From Pseudomonas fluorescens (GTDB lineage: Bacteria > Pseudomonadota > Gammaproteobacteria > Pseudomonadales > Pseudomonadaceae): DNA of 64,000 nucleotides. Positions 35,824 through 44,537 of this stretch are shown piece by piece (position 1 is the stretch's first letter; every line of letters starts with the position of its first letter). A program made the translations under genes and the position numbers. The stretch lies in the NCBI GenBank assembly GCA_902825215.1, contig LR782234.1:4960001-5024000 (forward strand), given 5' to 3'. Below the pieces are notes generated by a model. The model ran no database searches. It was not told the origin of the DNA and saw nothing but the letters and a program-made list of their open reading frames with translations.

Positions 35824-35913
35824 TGTGGGAGCTGGCTTGCCAGCGATAGCCATTTATCCGGCGGCTTCATTGTTGAATCTGAAATCGCCATCGCTGGCAA
35901 GCCAGCTCCCACA
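35824..35913. repeat. Pseudomonad inverted repeat (GTGGGAGCTGGCTTGCCAGC family), copy 1
   Basis: Arms TGTGGGAGCTGGCTTGCCAG and complement with a loop of about 40 bases, between the porin and gcd. Further copies are at 38528-38617 and 47570-47659. Confidence 0.88.
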
Positions 35914-36028
35914 GGGGCCCATGCATTTCGTTAGCCGAACAAGTTTTTATCTGAACCATGCCTGCGCCAAATCGTCATCTAAAGTGACTACAGCGCGGGA
36001 CTACATAAACGTCACGGAGAATCACACT

Positions 36029-38440
36029 ATGAGCACCGAAAGTGCTTCGAGCCGGGGGCGGCTGCTACCCGCCCTGCTCGGCATCCTGCTTCTACTGATG
36101 GGCCTGGCCATGCTGGCCGGGGGTATCAAGCTGAGCACGCTGGGCGGCTCGCTGTATTACCTGCTGGCCGGTATCGGCATCGCCTTGAGCGGCATTCTGC
36201 TGTTGATGCGACGTCGCGCGGCGCTGGGCCTGTACGCCATCGTCCTGTTCGCCAGCACCGTCTGGGCGCTGTGGGAAGTCGGTCTGGACTGGTGGCAACT
36301 GGTGCCGCGTCTGGCGCTGTGGTTTGTCCTCGGCTTCGTGATGTTGCTGCCGTGGTTCCGCCGTCCGCTGCTGCTCAATGGCCCGGCGAAAATGGGCACT
36401 GCGGGTCTGACCGTGGCCGTGGTTCTGGCGGGCGTCACCGCTGTGGCCAGCCTGTTCACCCACCCGGGCGAAAGCTTTGGCGAACTGGGCCGCGAAACTG
36501 CGGGCACCACCAGCACCGCCCCGGCCATGCCGGACGGCGACTGGCAGGCTTACGGTCGCACCGAATTCGGTGACCGTTACTCGCCGCTCAAGCAGATCAC
36601 CCCGGAAAACGTCGGCAAGCTGCAAGAAGCCTGGCGCATCCAGACCGGCGACCTGCCAACCAAGGATGACCCGGTCGAGCTGACCAACGAAAACACCCCG
36701 CTCAAAGCCAACGGCATGGTCTACGCCTGCACCGCGCACAGCAAAGTGCTGGCGCTGGATCCGGACACCGGCAAGGAAATCTGGCGCTTCGACCCGCAGA
36801 TCAAGAGCCCGGTCGGCTTCAAAGGCTTTGCGCACATGACCTGCCGTGGCGTGTCGTACTACGACGAAGCCGCCTATGCCAAGTCGGAAAACGCCGGCTC
36901 GGCGGTCATCTCCGCCGCCGGCCAGGCCGTTGCCCAAGCCTGCCCGCGTCGCCTGTACCTGCCAACCGCTGATGCCCGCCTGATCGCGTTGAACGCCGAC
37001 ACCGGCAAGATCTGTGAAGGCTTCGGCACCAACGGCGTGGTCGACCTGACCCAAGGCATCGGCCCGTTCACCGCCGGTGGCTACTACTCCACCTCGCCAG
37101 CGGCGATTACCCGTGATCTGGTGATCATGGGCGGTCACGTCACTGACAACGAGTCGACCAACGAGCCATCCGGCGTGATCCGCGCCTTCGACGTGCGCGA
37201 CGGTCACCTGGTATGGAACTGGGACAGCGACAAGCCGGACGCCACCGAGCCTCTGGCTCCGGGCGAAACTTACAGCCGCAATTCGGCGAACATGTGGTCG
37301 CTGGCCAGTGTCGACGAAAAACTCGGCATGGTTTACCTGCCACTGGGCAACCAGACCCCGGACCAATGGGGCGGCAACCGCACCCCGGGCGCCGAAAAGT
37401 TCAGCGCCGGCCTCGTCGCGCTGGACCTGGCCACCGGTAAAGTGCGCTGGAACTACCAGTTCACCCACCACGACCTGTGGGACATGGACGTCGGCAGCCA
37501 GCCAACCCTGCTCGACATGAAAACCGCCGACGGCGTGAAACCGGCGCTGATCGCCCCGACCAAACAGGGCAGCCTGTACGTGCTCGACCGTCGTGACGGC
37601 ACGCCGATCATCCCGATCCAGGAGATTCCGGTACCGCAAGGCGCTGTCAAAGGCGACCACACCGCACCGACCCAGGCCCGTTCGGACCTCAACCTGCTGG
37701 CGCCTGAACTGAACGAAAAAGCCATGTGGGGCGCGACCCCGTTCGACCAGATGCTGTGCCGCATCCAGTTCAAGGAACTGCGTTACGAAGGCCAGTACAC
37801 CCCGCCGTCGGAACAGGGCAGCCTGATCTATCCGGGTAACGTCGGCGTGTTCAACTGGGGCGGTGTCTCGGTCGACCCGGTTCGCCAGATGCTGTTCACC
37901 AGCCCGAACTACATGGCCTTCGTCTCGAAAATGGTGCCGCGTGAGCAAGTCGAAGCCGGCAGCAAACGCGAAAGCGAAACCTCGGGTGTGCAGCCAAACA
38001 CCGGCGCGCCATACGCGGTGATCATGCACCCGTTCATGTCGCCACTCGGCGTACCGTGCCAGGCCCCGGCCTGGGGCTACGTCGCCGGTATCGACCTGAC
38101 CACCGGCAAAGTCGTGTGGAAACGCAAGAACGGCACCAGCCGCGACAGCTCGCCGATCCCGATCGGCTTCACCCTCGGCGTGCCAAGCATGGGCGGCTCG
38201 ATCGTCACCGCCGGCGGCGTCGGCTTCCTCAGCGGCACCCTCGACCAGTACCTGCGCGCGTACGACGTCAACTCCGGCAAAGAGTTGTGGAAATCGCGTC
38301 TGCCAGCCGGTGGTCAAGCGACCCCGATGACCTACACCGGCAAGGACGGCAAGCAATACGTGCTGCTGGTTGTCGGAGGCCACGGTTCGCTGGGCACCAA
38401 GATGGGTGACTACATCATTGCGTACAAACTGCCGGAATAA
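36029..38440 (+). CDS. gcd: PQQ-dependent membrane-bound glucose dehydrogenase
   Basis: An 803-residue inner-membrane quinoprotein that oxidises glucose to gluconolactone in the periplasm and passes electrons to ubiquinone. Five N-terminal transmembrane segments (about 10-145) precede an eight-bladed PQQ propeller: DGDWQAYGRTEFGDRYSPLK, TPLKANGMVYACTAHSKVLA, GGHVTDNESTNEPSGVIRAF, NYQFTHHDLWDMDVGSQPTL and GGRGFLSGT-like blades near the end. CGGAGA eight bases before the ATG at 36029 fixes the start. A clear terminator follows. It belongs to the direct oxidative pathway that underlies gluconate production in pseudomonads. Confidence 0.97.
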   Translation: MSTESASSRGRLLPALLGILLLLMGLAMLAGGIKLSTLGGSLYYLLAGIGIALSGILLLMRRRAALGLYAIVLFASTVWALWEVGLDWWQLVPRLALWFVLGFVMLLPWFRRPLLLNGPAKMGTAGLTVAVVLAGVTAVASLFTHPGESFGELGRETAGTTSTAPAMPDGDWQAYGRTEFGDRYSPLKQITPENVGKLQEAWRIQTGDLPTKDDPVELTNENTPLKANGMVYACTAHSKVLALDPDTGKEIWRFDPQIKSPVGFKGFAHMTCRGVSYYDEAAYAKSENAGSAVISAAGQAVAQACPRRLYLPTADARLIALNADTGKICEGFGTNGVVDLTQGIGPFTAGGYYSTSPAAITRDLVIMGGHVTDNESTNEPSGVIRAFDVRDGHLVWNWDSDKPDATEPLAPGETYSRNSANMWSLASVDEKLGMVYLPLGNQTPDQWGGNRTPGAEKFSAGLVALDLATGKVRWNYQFTHHDLWDMDVGSQPTLLDMKTADGVKPALIAPTKQGSLYVLDRRDGTPIIPIQEIPVPQGAVKGDHTAPTQARSDLNLLAPELNEKAMWGATPFDQMLCRIQFKELRYEGQYTPPSEQGSLIYPGNVGVFNWGGVSVDPVRQMLFTSPNYMAFVSKMVPREQVEAGSKRESETSGVQPNTGAPYAVIMHPFMSPLGVPCQAPAWGYVAGIDLTTGKVVWKRKNGTSRDSSPIPIGFTLGVPSMGGSIVTAGGVGFLSGTLDQYLRAYDVNSGKELWKSRLPAGGQATPMTYTGKDGKQYVLLVVGGHGSLGTKMGDYIIAYKLPE

Positions 38441-38458
38441 GCGTTAGCCGGTGGTAAC

Positions 38459-38495
38459 AAAAAGGCGATGCCCCGCAGTGGGCATCGCCTTTTTT
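38459..38495. terminator. Rho-independent terminator after gcd
   Basis: AAAAAGGCGATGCCC and GGGCATCGCCTTTTTT form a strong stem with loop CGCAGT and a T-run, 18 bases past the gcd stop. Confidence 0.93.
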
Positions 38496-38527
38496 ATGCT
38501 CGCCATTTCTGCATCCACCACAAAACC

Positions 38528-38617
38528 TGTGGGAGCTGGCTTGCCAGCGATAGCGGTAGGTCAGTCAGCAAATAGGCCGGCTGGTAGACCGCCATCGCTG
38601 GCAAGCCAGCTCCCACA
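38528..38617. repeat. Pseudomonad inverted repeat (GTGGGAGCTGGCTTGCCAGC family), copy 2
   Basis: Same arms as at 35824-35913 with a different loop, just after the gcd terminator. Confidence 0.88.
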
Positions 38618-38734
38618 ATTTGATCAGCGTTGGTTGTAGGAATTTTGCTCATCCTACAGACGCCGGGAATTGCGCGGAGTTTTCCGAAACATCGCGTCGG
38701 TTGTGCCTCGGAAATCGGCTGGATAGGCTCTTAG

Positions 38735-39049
38735 CGTCGCTGCAAATTCCACGACGCCGCCGACCGCGCCCTCGACCATTACCTCAAACCCAACGCCCTG
38801 ACCCTGCGCTTCCACAAACCCAGCACCCTGTTCCAGGTCGCCCCCCATCAGGACAGCGAAAGCCTGCTGGTCCATGCCTGCGAATCCCTGGCCCAGGCCA
38901 GCCTGATGGCCAGCGACATCGCCGCCTACATCGACCTGCCACAGCGCCGCACGATCCTGGCGATCCAGCAGATCATCATGCTCGCCGAACTGGCCGTGAA
39001 TCGCGTGCTGGATAACCACGAAATCCCACAGCTTCCAATACACAGCTAA
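38735..39049 (+). pseudogene. 5'-truncated DUF6124-like gene
   Basis: The frame after the TAG at 38732 encodes FHDAADRALDHYLKPNALTL, LLVHACESLAQASLMASDIA and RTILAIQQIIMLAELAVNRV, ending in TAA at 39049. This is the C-terminal part of the small Pseudomonas DUF6124 family. The family's usual 20-30 residue N-terminus and any start codon are missing: the frame is closed by TAG twelve bases before the homology begins. It looks like a remnant joined to unrelated sequence. A frameshift start in another frame is possible but none is visible. Confidence 0.65.
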
Positions 39050-39207
39050 CCCACCGTAGGCACGAAACTGCCCGCGAACCACTGTTTCAGCCAGCTAATA
39101 GATCGCTGACGAAACCCAAACGCGGGCAGGCCTCCACACACCTGATCAGCATCACGCCTTCGATATAGCCCATATCAAGAATTCTTATCGCGAACACGTA
39201 TTAAAAC

Positions 39208-39223
39208 CTGTCACATATGACAG
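39208..39223. promoter_or_regulatory. CTGTCA-N4-TGACAG palindrome upstream of the gene at 39288
   Basis: AACCTGTCACATATGACAGT context; the palindrome ends 64 bases before the ATG. Related sites occur before the genes at 40661, 43973 and 45221 and near 40329. It fits both a lux-box-like form (ACCTGT...ACAG) and the LexA form CTGT-N8-ACAG. Confidence 0.65.
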
Positions 39224-39287
39224 TTCACTGTCTTCTCCCGCCCACTCAGACTTCCTTCTCCAACTAAATCGTTACAGGAAGCTCCCC

Positions 39288-39740
39288 ATGAACAATCCGA
39301 AAGCATCCCCAGCAATTTGGGTAAACGGCATTCTTAACGTTGAGGTAAAAGGCACCATTGGCGGCACGGCCGTCAATCTGAACAGCTTCCTGACGAGCAG
39401 CATTTCTGCGTCTTTCAACCCACTGGGCGGTTACAGTTTCGCTTTCGAAGTTAACGACGGTTTATCGAGTAAGCGAAAACTCTCCATCTCGCTTCGTAAG
39501 TTGCTTGATCCTTCAATTGCTGGCTACTTTGAATATGTCGTTACCGAACGGGATATCCATCCTTATGACTATGAAGTGACATCCGCTTCCAGCATTGCTG
39601 TAAGCCAACTCAATAGCGGCCTGTACTTATATTCCCTCGACAACCTGAAAATTTCCGCCAAGGCAGTCCTCGGCGATGAAACGCGTGAACTTACCGGTAG
39701 CGGATACTTTTTTCTCCAAGAGCTGAATTACCCTATCTAG
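39288..39740 (+). CDS. Small orphan protein with upstream palindrome (beta-rich)
   Basis: A 150-residue protein of no family I recognise. It has no signal peptide or membrane segment and looks like a beta-sandwich of alternating polar and hydrophobic strands (WVNGILNVEVKGTIGG, GGYSFAFEVNDGLSS, LKISAKAVLGDETRELTGSG). AGGA lies ten bases upstream of the ATG. Base composition is more AT-rich than in neighbouring housekeeping genes, which may mean horizontal origin. Its upstream region shares a palindrome with the similarly sized orphan genes at 43973 and 45221. Confidence 0.8.
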   Translation: MNNPKASPAIWVNGILNVEVKGTIGGTAVNLNSFLTSSISASFNPLGGYSFAFEVNDGLSSKRKLSISLRKLLDPSIAGYFEYVVTERDIHPYDYEVTSASSIAVSQLNSGLYLYSLDNLKISAKAVLGDETRELTGSGYFFLQELNYPI

Positions 39741-40140
39741 CACGCAGATCAGGTTTTCAGTCATCGGCGCCCGCCTTTTCGTCACATAGAGAGAACTGAC
39801 GGAGAACGCCCACCGACGTGAAATACCGAGACGAACTAACATTCTGAAAAGCCCCTCACCCTAGCCCTCTCCCTGAGGGAGAGGGGACTGACCGTGGTGG
39901 ATGCGAGAGCTGCGCCGACCTGAAACACCGAGTCGTACGCAAACTTCGAAGCCAACACAAATCGGCTCCCTCTCCTGGGGGAGAGGGCTGGGGTGAGGGG
40001 CAGCCACACCACAAGTCCAAAGCCAACCACCCGCTTCTAACCACTCATTACAATGAGCGAAGCTCGGGTGCCCTTGATCTTGCCTGACCGGCGACATCGA
40101 AAGGCTGAGAACGCTTGTCGTGAGCGCTAACCCGACAGAA
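39741..40140. other. Intergenic region with repeat
   Basis: 400 bases with no supported gene; mostly occupied by the large inverted repeat at 39852-40000. Confidence 0.6.
39852..40000. repeat. Large pseudomonad inverted repeat (CCCCTCACCCTAGCCCTCTCCC family)
   Basis: The left arm CCCCTCACCCTAGCCCTCTC (39852 onward) and right arm GAGAGGGCTGGGGTGAGGGG (ending 40000) enclose roughly 100 bases. Internal GGGAGAGGG/CCCTCTCC segments add secondary pairing. This form is common between pseudomonad genes. Confidence 0.8.
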
Positions 40141-40329
40141 TCAACAGGCTTGTCCTCCATTCCTCATCCGTTGCAATCGATCAATGATCAGTTGCTCTGC
40201 GTGCTTGCGGGTCGCCAGCAACAAACTCTTTTCCGTTTCGCTATAGATCACCTGGAAACGCAAGCCTGGCGTGTCGGTAGAGTATTCGCGAATGATGCAA
40301 TCACTGTATCTCGTATCGGTATAACTCAT
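40141..40329 (-). CDS. Small hypothetical protein, 62 residues
   Basis: The minus-strand frame MSYTDTRYSDCIIREYSTDT, then RFQVIYSETEKSLLLATRKH, with AAGGA ten bases before the ATG at 40329. It is unrecognised; composition is that of a soluble alpha/beta peptide. It is divergent from the gene at 40661, and the 330 bases between hold two CTGTCA-type sites. An in-frame start at 40395 would add 22 residues but lacks a ribosome site. Confidence 0.5.
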   Translation of the reverse strand: MSYTDTRYSDCIIREYSTDTPGLRFQVIYSETEKSLLLATRKHAEQLIIDRLQRMRNGGQAC

Positions 40330-40417
40330 GGTTCGATTCCTTGACGTTAGTACGGTCGCGAACGCCTCTTTGGCCTCCGAGATTGAATTGCACAATCTTC
40401 TGCCGATTGAGTCATAT

Positions 40418-40438
40418 GTCTACTGTCAGAAATTACAG
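40418..40438. promoter_or_regulatory. CTGTCA-N4-TTACAG site, left arm of a 21-base inverted repeat
   Basis: CTGTCAGAAATTACAG (40423-40438) preceded by GTCTA. The 21 bases are repeated exactly, inverted, at 40569-40589. The site faces the minus-strand gene starting at 40329. Confidence 0.6.
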
Positions 40439-40568
40439 GGAATCGCGGCCAATTCGAAATAAACCCCACAAAACCCAAGTTCGATCGAACAAAGTCAACA
40501 TAACAAACATCGCCCCCCACCTATTACTGACCTATCGTCAGACGAACGGTCTAAAAAACGCCCGATAG

Positions 40569-40589
40569 CTGTAATTTCTGACAGTAGAC
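40569..40589. promoter_or_regulatory. CTGTAA-N4-TGACAG site, right arm of a 21-base inverted repeat
   Basis: CTGTAATTTCTGACAG (40569-40584) ends 76 bases before the ATG at 40661, close to the 64-73 base spacing seen for the other members. Confidence 0.6.
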
Positions 40590-40660
40590 CATCACTATTC
40601 CGCACCTTAATGTTTCCAAAGGAATCACCCGTACAGCTACTCAGCAAATGGAGATGCACG

Positions 40661-41023
40661 ATGAGCATGAATTTGATTGCAACTGATAAAGATCTGAACG
40701 CGCAGCTTCGGCAAATTGACCAAGATGATGTGGTTTCACCGGTAGAGTTTCAGGCACTTCGAGATCGCGCTGACCAAGCGGCTAAGGAGGTGGCGCCTGA
40801 ACTTCGCGAGGCGTTGCTGGTATTCCAGAAAGCGGCCGACCAGACAGCCGAAGCGTTGCAAAAACTTGGCCTTCAGGCGCGCAAATTGAAGCTGGGTGTA
40901 CCTGACCAGGATGTACAAAAAGACGAAATCAAAAACGCCACTAAAGCGATGCTTAAAAAGTGCGTCGAGTTCCAGTTGGCTTATGTCGTCGTCGGGTACA
41001 AATCCAGCCTCGAAGCACTTTGA
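40661..41023 (+). CDS. Small alpha-helical hypothetical protein
   Basis: A 120-residue protein, predicted almost wholly helical (VEFQALRDRADQAAKEVAPE, ALLVFQKAADQTAEALQKLG), without signal or membrane segment. GGAG seven bases before the ATG at 40661 fixes the start. No family is recognised. It has one of the shared palindromic sites upstream and is followed by a GC-rich hairpin. Confidence 0.75.
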   Translation: MSMNLIATDKDLNAQLRQIDQDDVVSPVEFQALRDRADQAAKEVAPELREALLVFQKAADQTAEALQKLGLQARKLKLGVPDQDVQKDEIKNATKAMLKKCVEFQLAYVVVGYKSSLEAL

Positions 41024-41359
41024 GACTGGTTTGGTAATCACCTTGTCCACTGGCTGCGGCGTTGTATTAAAGCGCCGCCGCCACGTGGCGGCGCAGTCCA
41101 GCTCGCAAAGTCATAGACGCTGATACACCGCATGCGCGAGCAGGCTCGCTCCCCACGGAAAAGCAAAACCGCCAGCCGCAGCCCCCGAAGCACCGGGTAT
41201 CCCTCCTAAATCCCAAGAACATAGTCGGCCCAAAGACCGCCAGGTCCAAGGCGTGAACCCTGTCAAAACCCTGAACACACAAGCAGAAACACCACTCCCC
41301 ATTGAAACCACCCACCCCCTGCCCCATCTAAGACCCATACCCCATTGCGCAGGTGCCCC
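41024..41359. other. Intergenic region upstream of lon
   Basis: 336 bases with no supported gene. It holds the hairpin at 41072-41094 (GCGCCGCC/GGCGGCGC, no T-run, possibly a terminator for the gene at 40661) and a half-arm of the GAGCAGGCTCGCTCC repeat at 41135-41156. Confidence 0.6.
41072..41094. terminator. GC-rich hairpin after the 40661 gene
   Basis: GCGCCGCC and GGCGGCGC pair around GCCACGT. No U-tract follows, so termination is uncertain. Confidence 0.4.
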
Positions 41360-43777
41360 ATGACCGACCAGCAGGAACTTCCGGACAACCCCGACGACTA
41401 CAGCGAAGCCGAGCACATCGAACACACCAGCTCCGGCACCGGCCTTGCCCTGCCCGGCCAGAACCTGCCGGACAAGGTCTACATCATCCCGATCCACAAC
41501 CGCCCGTTCTTCCCGGCGCAGGTTTTGCCGGTCATCGTCAACGAAGAACCGTGGGCCGAAACACTCGAACTGGTCAGCAAATCCGAACACCACTCGCTGG
41601 CCCTGTTCTTCATGGACACCCCCCAGGAAGACCCGCGCCACTTCGATACCGGCGCGCTGCCCGAATACGGCACCCTGGTCAAAGTCCACCACGCCAGTCG
41701 CGAGAACGGCAAACTGCAGTTTGTCGCCCAGGGCCTGAGCCGTGTGCGCATCAAGACCTGGCTTAAACACCACCGCCCGCCGTATCTGGTCGAAGTTGAA
41801 TACCCGCACCAGCCGACCGAGCCGACCGATGAGGTCAAGGCTTACGGCATGGCGCTGATCAATGCGATCAAGGAACTGCTACCGCTCAATCCGCTGTACA
41901 GCGAAGAGTTGAAGAACTACCTCAACCGCTTCAGCCCCAATGATCCGTCGCCGCTGACCGACTTCGCCGCCGCCCTGACCTCGGCCACCGGCTCCGAGCT
42001 GCAAGGCGTGCTCGACTGCGTACCGATGCTCAAGCGCATGGAAAAAGTCCTGCCGATGCTGCGCAAGGAAGTCGAAGTCGCGCGCCTGCAGAAAGAGATT
42101 TCCGCCGAGGTCAACCGCAAGATCGGCGAACATCAGCGCCAGTTCTTTCTCAAGGAACAGCTCAAGGTCATCCAGCAGGAACTCGGCCTGACCAAAGATG
42201 ACCGCAGCGCCGACCTCGAGCAGTTCGAGCAGCGTCTGGAAGGCAAAGTCCTGCCGGCGCAAGTACAAAAGCGTCTGGAAGAAGAAACCCACAAACTGTC
42301 AATCCTGGAAACCGGCTCGCCGGAATATGCGGTTACCCGCAACTACCTCGACTGGGCCACTTCGGTGCCGTGGGGCGTGTACGGCGAAGACAAACTCGAC
42401 CTCAAGCACGCCCGCAAAATCCTCGACAAGCACCACGCCGGGCTGGACGACATCAAGGACCGCATCCTCGAATTCCTTGCCGTCGGCGCTTACAAAGGCG
42501 AGATCAGCGGCTCGATCGTGCTGCTGGTCGGCCCGCCGGGCGTGGGTAAAACCAGCGTCGGCAAGTCCATCGCCGAATCCCTCGGCCGGCCGTTCTATCG
42601 CTTCAGTCTCGGCGGCATGCGCGACGAAGCCGAGATCAAGGGCCACCGCCGCACCTACATCGGCGCACAGCCGGGCAAACTGGTGCAGGCGCTCAAAGAC
42701 GTCGAAGTGATGAACCCGGTGATCATGCTCGACGAGATCGACAAGATGGGCCAGAGCTACCAGGGCGACCCGGCCTCGGCGCTGCTGGAAACCCTCGACC
42801 CGGAGCAGAACGTCGAATTCCTCGACCATTACCTCGACCTGCGCATGGACCTGTCGAAAGTCCTGTTCGTCTGCACCGCCAACACACTGGATTCGATCCC
42901 CGGCCCGCTGCTGGACCGCATGGAAGTGATTCGCCTGTCGGGCTATATCACCGAAGAGAAAGTCGCCATCGCCAAGCGTCACCTGTGGCCGAAGCTGCTG
43001 GAAAAGGCCGGCGTGTCCAAGGGCAGCCTGAGCATCAGCGACAGCGCTCTCAAGGCCTTGATCGATGGTTACGCCCGTGAAGCGGGGGTGCGCCAGCTGG
43101 AAAAGCAGATGGGCAAACTGGTGCGCAAAGCGGTGATGAAGCTGATCGACGATCCGAAAGCCGTGATCAAACTCGGGCCAAAGGATCTGGAGGCGTCACT
43201 CGGCCATCCGGTGTTCCGCAACGAACAAGTGTTGTCCGGCACTGGCGTGATCACCGGCCTGGCCTGGACCAGCATGGGCGGCGCCACATTGCCGATCGAA
43301 GCCACGCGGATTCACACGCTTAACCGTGGATTCAAGCTCACCGGGCAACTGGGCGATGTGATGAAAGAGTCGGCCGAGATCGCCTACAGCTACGTCAGCT
43401 CGCACCTGAAGCAATTCGGCGGTGATGCGAAGTTCTTCGACGAAGCCTTTGTTCACTTGCACGTACCGGAAGGCGCCACCCCGAAAGACGGCCCGAGCGC
43501 CGGCGTGACCATGGCCAGTGCCTTGCTGTCTCTGGCGCGTAATCAGCCGCCGAAAAAAGGCGTGGCGATGACTGGCGAATTGACGCTGACCGGGCATGTA
43601 CTGCCGATTGGCGGGGTGCGCGAGAAAGTGATTGCGGCGCGTCGGCAGAAGCTCTTCGAATTGATCCTGCCGGAAGCGAACCGCGGCAACTTCGAGGAAC
43701 TGCCGGATTATCTGAAGGAAGGAATAACCGTGCATTTCGCCAAGAAGTTTTCAGATGTGGCCAAAGTGCTGTTTTGA
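41360..43777 (+). CDS. lon: ATP-dependent Lon protease
   Basis: An 805-residue cytoplasmic AAA+ protease degrading misfolded and regulatory proteins. The N-terminal LON substrate domain (IIPIHNRPFFPAQVLPVIV) is followed by the coiled linker (RQFFLKEQLKVIQQELGL) and the AAA+ module with Walker A GPPGVGKT (391-398) and IMLDEIDKMG. The peptidase dyad is Ser713 (KDGPSAGVTMAS) and Lys756 (GGVREKVIAARR), 43 residues apart as in E. coli Lon. The ATG at 41360 has AGG upstream. The extended acidic N-terminus and gene context (not beside clpX/hupB) point to the second Lon paralogue of pseudomonads rather than the canonical one. Confidence 0.95.
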   Translation: MTDQQELPDNPDDYSEAEHIEHTSSGTGLALPGQNLPDKVYIIPIHNRPFFPAQVLPVIVNEEPWAETLELVSKSEHHSLALFFMDTPQEDPRHFDTGALPEYGTLVKVHHASRENGKLQFVAQGLSRVRIKTWLKHHRPPYLVEVEYPHQPTEPTDEVKAYGMALINAIKELLPLNPLYSEELKNYLNRFSPNDPSPLTDFAAALTSATGSELQGVLDCVPMLKRMEKVLPMLRKEVEVARLQKEISAEVNRKIGEHQRQFFLKEQLKVIQQELGLTKDDRSADLEQFEQRLEGKVLPAQVQKRLEEETHKLSILETGSPEYAVTRNYLDWATSVPWGVYGEDKLDLKHARKILDKHHAGLDDIKDRILEFLAVGAYKGEISGSIVLLVGPPGVGKTSVGKSIAESLGRPFYRFSLGGMRDEAEIKGHRRTYIGAQPGKLVQALKDVEVMNPVIMLDEIDKMGQSYQGDPASALLETLDPEQNVEFLDHYLDLRMDLSKVLFVCTANTLDSIPGPLLDRMEVIRLSGYITEEKVAIAKRHLWPKLLEKAGVSKGSLSISDSALKALIDGYAREAGVRQLEKQMGKLVRKAVMKLIDDPKAVIKLGPKDLEASLGHPVFRNEQVLSGTGVITGLAWTSMGGATLPIEATRIHTLNRGFKLTGQLGDVMKESAEIAYSYVSSHLKQFGGDAKFFDEAFVHLHVPEGATPKDGPSAGVTMASALLSLARNQPPKKGVAMTGELTLTGHVLPIGGVREKVIAARRQKLFELILPEANRGNFEELPDYLKEGITVHFAKKFSDVAKVLF

Positions 43778-43787
43778 TCCTGCCATT

Positions 43788-43820
43788 GGACGCTGCCCGG
43801 CCTCAGGACCGGCGGCGTCC
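43788..43820 (+). terminator. Hairpin downstream of lon
   Basis: GGACGC...CCGG and CCGG...GCGTCC form a stem 11 bases past the lon stop. There is no T-run, so assignment is tentative. Confidence 0.45.
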
Positions 43821-43887
43821 CTCGACAACTCATCAAACCCAAAAGTCGAAAAAATCATCCGCGCCTATAACAAAACACGCTAAAAAC

Positions 43888-43903
43888 CTGTCAGGTATGA
43901 CAG
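43888..43903. promoter_or_regulatory. CTGTCA-N4-TGACAG palindrome upstream of the gene at 43973
   Basis: AACCTGTCAGGTATGACAGT context, ending 69 bases before the ATG. Same form and spacing as the sites at 39208 and 45132. Confidence 0.65.
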
Positions 43904-43972
43904 TACTTCGCTTTCATAGGATTAGTTAATCTCGTCAAGCAAACCTTTACTTTAATTCCAAAGGAGCTTGAA

Positions 43973-44404
43973 ATGAAAAAGCAGGCAGAGATTGAACCTC
44001 AAATAGCCTCAGGAACATTCGCAGCAACGTTGTGCAACCCCGCTGAAAAATTTAATGCAACACACATCTATAGAACCCTATCTGGAAACGCGCTTCTTTT
44101 GAGAGGTACGCAGGTTTTTGATGACAAAAATAACGTCTCGATTGACATCGAGTTTCGAGATCGCGTTCCAGGAAACAATCTGCCGGACCTCCCACCAGCC
44201 GGGCGCTATTGGTACCCTCACCCAGATATCAAGATCAAATATTATGGAATTAAAAACTCGACCTTCTTCGAAGCTGAAGTAGGGGATGGCTCGGTAACTG
44301 TTTCAAGCCAAATAGCATGGCAAAACAGCGGAAAGTTCCTTATTGAGCTTTCACTTGACGGAAAACCTCTCATCATGTTCTGCAAATACGATGTAACTCA
44401 GTAG
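43973..44404 (+). CDS. Small orphan protein with upstream palindrome (beta-rich)
   Basis: A 143-residue soluble protein, unrecognised. Strand-rich sequence (ASGTFAATLCNP, VSIDIEFRDRVPG, PAGRYWYPHPDIKIKYYGIK, VTVSSQIAWQNSGKFLIELS) suggests a beta-sandwich. AAGGAG precedes the ATG. It is AT-rich compared with lon. It shares size, predicted fold type and upstream palindrome with the genes at 39288 and 45221, though sequence similarity is too weak to show by eye. Confidence 0.8.
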   Translation: MKKQAEIEPQIASGTFAATLCNPAEKFNATHIYRTLSGNALLLRGTQVFDDKNNVSIDIEFRDRVPGNNLPDLPPAGRYWYPHPDIKIKYYGIKNSTFFEAEVGDGSVTVSSQIAWQNSGKFLIELSLDGKPLIMFCKYDVTQ

Positions 44405-44537
44405 ATTTAATTATTGGAAACTGCTTCAAGAATCAATGCCCGTTGCCGTAATTGCTGCGGGCGATCTCCCTTAGCGTTTCGGCTGTCTTCAGTTATGCTC
44501 GCCGTTTGTCGTCGTAACCGCCGGAGCCACTGACCCC

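Noticed and set aside
36092..38383. 763-codon open frame on the minus strand opposite gcd
   Set aside because: Antisense shadow of a strongly conserved gene; Val/Ala/Asp/Gly/Gln-rich translation without domains.
40418..40589. Miniature transposable element (MITE)
   Set aside because: The 21-base inverted ends invite this, but no target duplication is seen and the arms contain the motif found singly before other genes, so an operator reading is preferred.
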